The translations under genes were made by a program, and so were the position numbers. A stretch of 64,000 bases of DNA, taken from Hymenobacter sp. BT559. GTDB taxonomy: Bacteria; Bacteroidota; Bacteroidia; Cytophagales; Hymenobacteraceae. The notes below the pieces were generated by a model. The model saw only the letters and a program-made list of their open reading frames with translations, was not told where the DNA came from and searched no databases. The stretch spans positions 1 through 64,000 of the forward strand of contig NZ_JAELXV010000007.1 in NCBI RefSeq assembly GCF_016427535.1, in the 5' to 3' direction. Below are positions 60,627 to 64,000 of this stretch, piece after piece (the stretch's first letter is position 1; every line of letters begins with the position of its first letter).

Positions 60627-61994
60627 GGTGCGGTGTCGTTCGAATGCCTCGCGCATCGTGCTCAGTCGTTCCTTTTCGCGGCTCTTGGTATAGCGGCGCG
60701 TAGTGTTAATGTCAGCATGGCCTACCGTGTCCTGAATGCTCACCAGGTCTGCCCCACCTTCGTGCTGGGTGGTGATGAAGGTATAGCGGGCAATGTGAGC
60801 CGACACCGTTTGCCAGAGAGGCACGCGCACCTCGTGACGGGTGGCGCCTGAGCCGCGTACCTCCTTTACCGTGCGCGTGATGCCGGCCTCTCGGCACAGC
60901 AACTTTATTTCTTCGTTGAACTTGCCGAGGCTGGGCACTGGCAGCTGACCACCGTAGCGCGCCCATATCTCTAGGGCCACGTGGTCGAGCGGCACGCGCA
61001 GCTTCGTTTTCTTGCGCCGGTTCTTATAGTGGAAGTACTCGAGCACCGGTACCTCGGTCTGGCTTACCTCGTCCCACTCCCACACCAGGGCGTCGGGCCC
61101 GATTTCCAGCATCGAGCTGAAGCGCGGCCCAGTGCGGCACATGAAGACGAACACGTCCCGGAGGCCTGCGCGCTTGAGGGCGCGGGTGCCCGTGCCTTCG
61201 CGCGGCTCATAGACTGGGTGCGCGTAGAGCTGCTCGACCTCGGCATAGGTTAGGGGCTCCCGCTCGACCTCTTCCGAAAAATCATCTTCCAGCCACTCGG
61301 TGGCGTAGCGCCCGAACTTGAGCAGCTTGCTGAGCCGCTTCACGTAGGACGATAGCGTATTGTTAAGCAGGCCAGCCTCGCCCTTGCGGTTCTTCGCCTC
61401 AGTGAGGCAGTACTGGCAGAACTGCTCGAATAGCTTGCACCGGCCAGTGGCGTCGGGCTGTAGCTCATCGGGCCGGGTGCCCGGCCGCCAGCGCTCCATC
61501 TGGTCGATGAGGCCCTGCGGCCCGCCTAAGGTTTTAGCCGCGCGCCGGCCCTGGTAGGCCTGCTGCCATTCAGCATAGAGGCTGACCATAGTAGGGACCG
61601 CGGTGGGGACCACTTCGCCGGCTGCAGAGACCGCGGTGGCTTTCGCTAGCTTGGTGGCCGCTGCCTTCGGCTTGAGCAGCGCCAGCAGCGCCTCGGGCGT
61701 TAGCTCGGCTTCGTTGGCCTCTGCTAGCTCCAGTTGCTTTTCAACTGCACCCGCAAACTTGGTTAGCTCGCGCCTGGTCTTGGCATAGGCCGGGGCGGCG
61801 CTGCTCACCGTGCCGGGGCTGGCATCGGTAGCTGGGCGGAAGTGCTCAGGCCGGCAGCTCTGGCCGGTACCGGTGCGCAGCCTAGCCTCAGTCCTAGTGC
61901 TGGCCGCTGCGCCCTTACCCCAACGGATATCGGCATAGATAGGCCGCCTACCATCGGCGTAGGTTTTGGTGTGGAGGTAAAAACGGACGGGCAT
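60609..61994 (-). CDS. Tyrosine site-specific integrase
   Basis: The 461-aa recombinase has an N-terminal arm-binding region beginning MPVRFYLHTKTYADGRRPIYADI, a SAM-like core-binding domain, and a C-terminal catalytic domain. Catalytic residues are R291 (RTGPRFSS), H400 and R403 (HIARYTF), H426 (VGHADINT) and Y435 (RRYTKS). It resembles integrases of Bacteroidota conjugative transposons and phages. It begins 2 bp after the stop of the 61997 gene. It marks the left end of an element that extends beyond the window. Confidence 0.93.
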   Translation of the reverse strand: MPVRFYLHTKTYADGRRPIYADIRWGKGAAASTRTEARLRTGTGQSCRPEHFRPATDASPGTVSSAAPAYAKTRRELTKFAGAVEKQLELAEANEAELTPEALLALLKPKAAATKLAKATAVSAAGEVVPTAVPTMVSLYAEWQQAYQGRRAAKTLGGPQGLIDQMERWRPGTRPDELQPDATGRCKLFEQFCQYCLTEAKNRKGEAGLLNNTLSSYVKRLSKLLKFGRYATEWLEDDFSEEVEREPLTYAEVEQLYAHPVYEPREGTGTRALKRAGLRDVFVFMCRTGPRFSSMLEIGPDALVWEWDEVSQTEVPVLEYFHYKNRRKKTKLRVPLDHVALEIWARYGGQLPVPSLGKFNEEIKLLCREAGITRTVKEVRGSGATRHEVRVPLWQTVSAHIARYTFITTQHEGGADLVSIQDTVGHADINTTRRYTKSREKERLSTMREAFERHRTRHTTP

Positions 61995-61996
61995 CG

Positions 61997-62887
61997 CTAG
62001 TCTCCGACTGGCTCACTCATTACACGCTCTGAGTATGCGTCTATATGCCTCCTTCGAGATTGCTTGAAAACTTGCCCTGAATCTTTGTAAAGCTCTGTTA
62101 TTACGGCGTCTACTATCTCTTTGCGTATCCTTTCCTTATTGGAGGATGTTATAGAATCTCTAAGTGCGCTATATAACCTATCGAAGAACTCTCTTTCTAA
62201 GGCTGGCATATCCGATATAACAGATGGCTGTTTAGAGGCATTTTTTACGGGGCTATGTTGCAGCCTTTTGATATCCCCACGCATAGATGCTACTTCTGCA
62301 AGTATTGTTTCTAATGCTTCATTCACACTCTGAGTAGAAGATTCTAACCTAGCAGGTTCGATAGTAACCTCTTTGAAATGACTTAAGAACGGGGCATATT
62401 CTTTATTCTTTTGAGCTTCGTGCACTTGCTTAATCTTTTCTGCAAGATTGTCCACGAACGTTTCCATTTTAAAAATGTGTAAGCTCTTAGGATAACCCTC
62501 CCTCAAAATATTTTTAATGTCGAATGGATAATCTTTTTCGCCATCGAATACTAACACGAGGGGTAGTAGCGTGGCCATTCGCAATCCTAACTCTAGCATA
62601 ACATTTGGATTGAGGCTACTCACGTCGCAGACCACAACATCATTATGGTAGATGTTGCGCACAATACTTGCTTGAATCATATCCTCGGCAGCATTTTCAC
62701 TCACCATTGAAGCGGTAAATCCTGCTTTGTTAGCCGCACGAATAATTAGACGCTGAACTTGGCCCCAGTGGCCGGGAGTATATGCTTCAGTATCGCTTAA
62801 TGGCATTATGATACCGCAATGTGGCTTGCGCTCAGTAAGTGCTGGCGGTATGATAGGCTCGGGTATGGAGTTAGCTTCCGTGCTCAT
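61997..62887 (-). CDS. TIR / deoxyribosyltransferase-like protein in a mobile element
   Basis: The 296-aa soluble protein has an N-terminal nucleotide-hydrolase-like domain: CGIIMPLSD, VSENAAEDMIQASIVRNIYHNDVVVCDVSSLNPNVMLELGLRMA and LVFDGEKDYPFDI. The acidic DVSSLNPNVMLELG pattern is shared by nucleoside 2-deoxyribosyltransferases and by TIR-like effectors of phage defence. The C-terminal half looks coiled-coil and charged (EALETILAEVASMRGDIKRLQ). The gene is AT-rich, has no CCTAGG, and ends 2 bp before the integrase. A defence role is an inference. Confidence 0.7.
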   Translation of the reverse strand: MSTEANSIPEPIIPPALTERKPHCGIIMPLSDTEAYTPGHWGQVQRLIIRAANKAGFTASMVSENAAEDMIQASIVRNIYHNDVVVCDVSSLNPNVMLELGLRMATLLPLVLVFDGEKDYPFDIKNILREGYPKSLHIFKMETFVDNLAEKIKQVHEAQKNKEYAPFLSHFKEVTIEPARLESSTQSVNEALETILAEVASMRGDIKRLQHSPVKNASKQPSVISDMPALEREFFDRLYSALRDSITSSNKERIRKEIVDAVITELYKDSGQVFKQSRRRHIDAYSERVMSEPVGD

Positions 62888-62931
62888 TGGCTTGATATCC
62901 TTAGTACGTCAGTTTATGGTTAACTCGAAGT

Positions 62932-63612
62932 TTACTCAGTAACCTTTTTGCGATACTTCCACATCTCCAGCACCTCGTTCGGCATGATGATATCCGGCTT
63001 ATAGGCTGGGTTGTCAGACTCTATTAATAGGTAGCCCTTTTTCTCCACCATATTGGTAACGCGCTTGATGCAGATGCCCTCTGTAGTTACCAGCACATAG
63101 GGGTGCCCGTCTATAATGTCTTCCGGTCGCTCGATGTGTTCGCACACTACCAGGTCACCAGGTTCAAAAGTGGGTGTCATCGACGTACCACTTATCTCGA
63201 AGGCCCGGAAGTCTCCTTTGTCGAAACCTGGCAATGACATCGTATCCAGATTACCTAGGTACTCGCTATCAGTGAGGTGCTGCCGATAACCTGCTGCGGC
63301 CTTGTGAGGCACTATCAGTATTTGCGCACGGCCTTTGTTATCTGTAACGATGTAGCGGGTGGGCATAGAGGAGAATGATTCCTTGCCAGTGCGAGAACCA
63401 GTATTTAGGTACTCGACCGTGGTATGATAAAGCTTAGCTAATGCTGCTAAGGTGGAGGGCTTAATTCTAATTGTATCGTCTGTTTCATAGCGGCGCACCT
63501 GCGAGAAGCTTAAGCTCAAGTCTTGACGCTTGAACTCCTCTTCTACAGAGCGCAGAGTATGCTCGGCCGCTTCGCGCGCTAGCCGCAGACGCTCACCCCT
63601 TCCCTTTGTCAT
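62932..63612 (-). CDS. XRE/S24 (LexA-CI-like) repressor
   Basis: The 226-aa regulator has an N-terminal helix-turn-helix (RLRLAREAAEHTLRSVEEEF to LAALAKLYHTTVEYLN) and a C-terminal S24 peptidase. The cleavage site is in KAAAGYRQ (A107-G108), the serine is S144 (SGTSMTPTFEPGD) and the lysine K183 (GICIKRV). Such repressors cleave themselves after RecA activation and release phage or element genes during DNA damage. The start at 63612 (MTKGRGERLRL) is chosen over 63660, which adds a hydrophobic leader of odd composition. It is divergent from the small gene at 63741. Confidence 0.9.
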   Translation of the reverse strand: MTKGRGERLRLAREAAEHTLRSVEEEFKRQDLSLSFSQVRRYETDDTIRIKPSTLAALAKLYHTTVEYLNTGSRTGKESFSSMPTRYIVTDNKGRAQILIVPHKAAAGYRQHLTDSEYLGNLDTMSLPGFDKGDFRAFEISGTSMTPTFEPGDLVVCEHIERPEDIIDGHPYVLVTTEGICIKRVTNMVEKKGYLLIESDNPAYKPDIIMPNEVLEMWKYRKKVTE

Positions 63613-63677
63613 TGTAAATAAAATACTGATTACGACACAAAGCAACACACCACGACACATGAGGGCAAACTTTGTGG

Positions 63678-63717
63678 CTTAATGTGCCTTAATGTGCCTA
63701 TTGGTGCCTATATTTGC
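63678..63717. promoter_or_regulatory. Decameric operator array between repressor and divergent gene
   Basis: Four consecutive 10-bp units are visible: CTTAATGTGC, CTTAATGTGC, CTATTGGTGC and CTATATTTGC. The last contains TATATTTG (63709-63716), a consensus -7 box for the gene at 63741. A 10-bp period places the units on one face of DNA, as expected for cooperative repressor binding. Confidence 0.55.
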
Positions 63718-63740
63718 AATGAATCAAACGCCGCTAGCAC

Positions 63741-63947
63741 ATGGAAACTTCAACCACCCAGAAAGCAGAGCGCACTTATGATGTGCGCATCGTCTCGCAC
63801 CCCAAAGTGCAGAAAGCGCTTAAAATAGAGCAGAATAAGCGCCATGAGGCCGCCAACTATGCCGGACCTGAACCGAGGAAAGTCGATATATTGGCTGACT
63901 GGGTAGAAGAAAAAGCCGATGCTATCATTAGCGGCGGCTCAGAGTAG
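63741..63947 (+). CDS. Small hypothetical protein of the mobile element (68 aa)
   Basis: I do not recognise the family. The 68-residue charged protein (METSTTQKAERTYDVRIVSH...) has no signal or membrane segment and is probably helical at the end (ILADWVEEKADAII). Its position, divergent from the S24 repressor and behind the operator array, is that of a cro/excisionase-type early gene, but no helix-turn-helix is visible. A T-rich stretch follows the stop up to the window end. Confidence 0.6.
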   Translation: METSTTQKAERTYDVRIVSHPKVQKALKIEQNKRHEAANYAGPEPRKVDILADWVEEKADAIISGGSE

Positions 63948-64000
63948 CGTTTTTTTATTTGTCTTTTTTGTGTCTTTTTGTTTCTCTTTCACATTATGCT

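Overview
The window looks like a chromosomal segment of a GC-rich Bacteroidota bacterium of the Hymenobacter type. Supporting signs are type IX secretion (T9SS) C-terminal sorting domains, TonB plug and carboxypeptidase-regulatory-like proteins, a Bacteroidetes exosortase, promoters of the TAnnTTTG type, weak Shine-Dalgarno sequences, and protein families (DUF2141, DUF4136, DUF2490, PID-CTERM) typical of the phylum. The palindrome CCTAGG is iterated about 100 times by eye, roughly five times what base composition predicts. It nearly vanishes in the integrase-bearing right end.

Layout. 1-11.3 kb: housekeeping and secreted genes (mutS, a TrmH-like rRNA methyltransferase, an M36 metallopeptidase with T9SS signal, terC-like, yajQ, a hotdog thioesterase, a NYN/cold-shock fusion, a DUF457 membrane protein). 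11.7-35.9 kb: mfd, a large MG2/TonB-plug protein, a DsbA-like protein, an aldo/keto reductase, proB-proA, an acyl-CoA synthetase, an AT-rich FkbM methyltransferase, a type II NADH dehydrogenase, an RsbQ/KAI2-like hydrolase, a surface metallopeptidase-propeller-barrel protein, a DUF2490 protein, an SMR transporter and a sterol-desaturase-type hydroxylase.

36.1-44.3 kb: eight minus-strand genes form a nonulosonate-like surface sugar cluster: NeuB-like synthase, KdsC-like phosphatase, SDR, glutamate-1-semialdehyde-aminomutase-like aminotransferase, split transketolase, SpsF-like cytidylyltransferase and a GT-B-like protein. Long hairpin repeats sit at several of its gene junctions.

44.9-56.9 kb: a complete sulfate assimilation locus. 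A SAM-I riboswitch leads into cysH (APS-reductase type), cysD, cysN, cysJ, a TonB-dependent receptor, cysI, and a precorrin-2-dehydrogenase-like domain fused to a TauE/SafE permease. Two unannotated short ORFs with runs of cysteine codons lie in the leaders of cysH and of the receptor gene, which suggests cysteine-responsive attenuation in addition to SAM sensing.

56.9-59.4 kb: a compact exosortase locus with a 56-aa PID-CTERM-type substrate, an exosortase, an associated membrane protein and a T9SS cargo protein. 59.6-60.4 kb: decayed gene remnants. 60.4-64 kb: the left end of an integrated element (tyrosine integrase, TIR/deoxyribosyltransferase-like protein, S24 repressor and a divergent small gene behind a decameric operator array). 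No rRNA, tRNA or CRISPR array was recognised.
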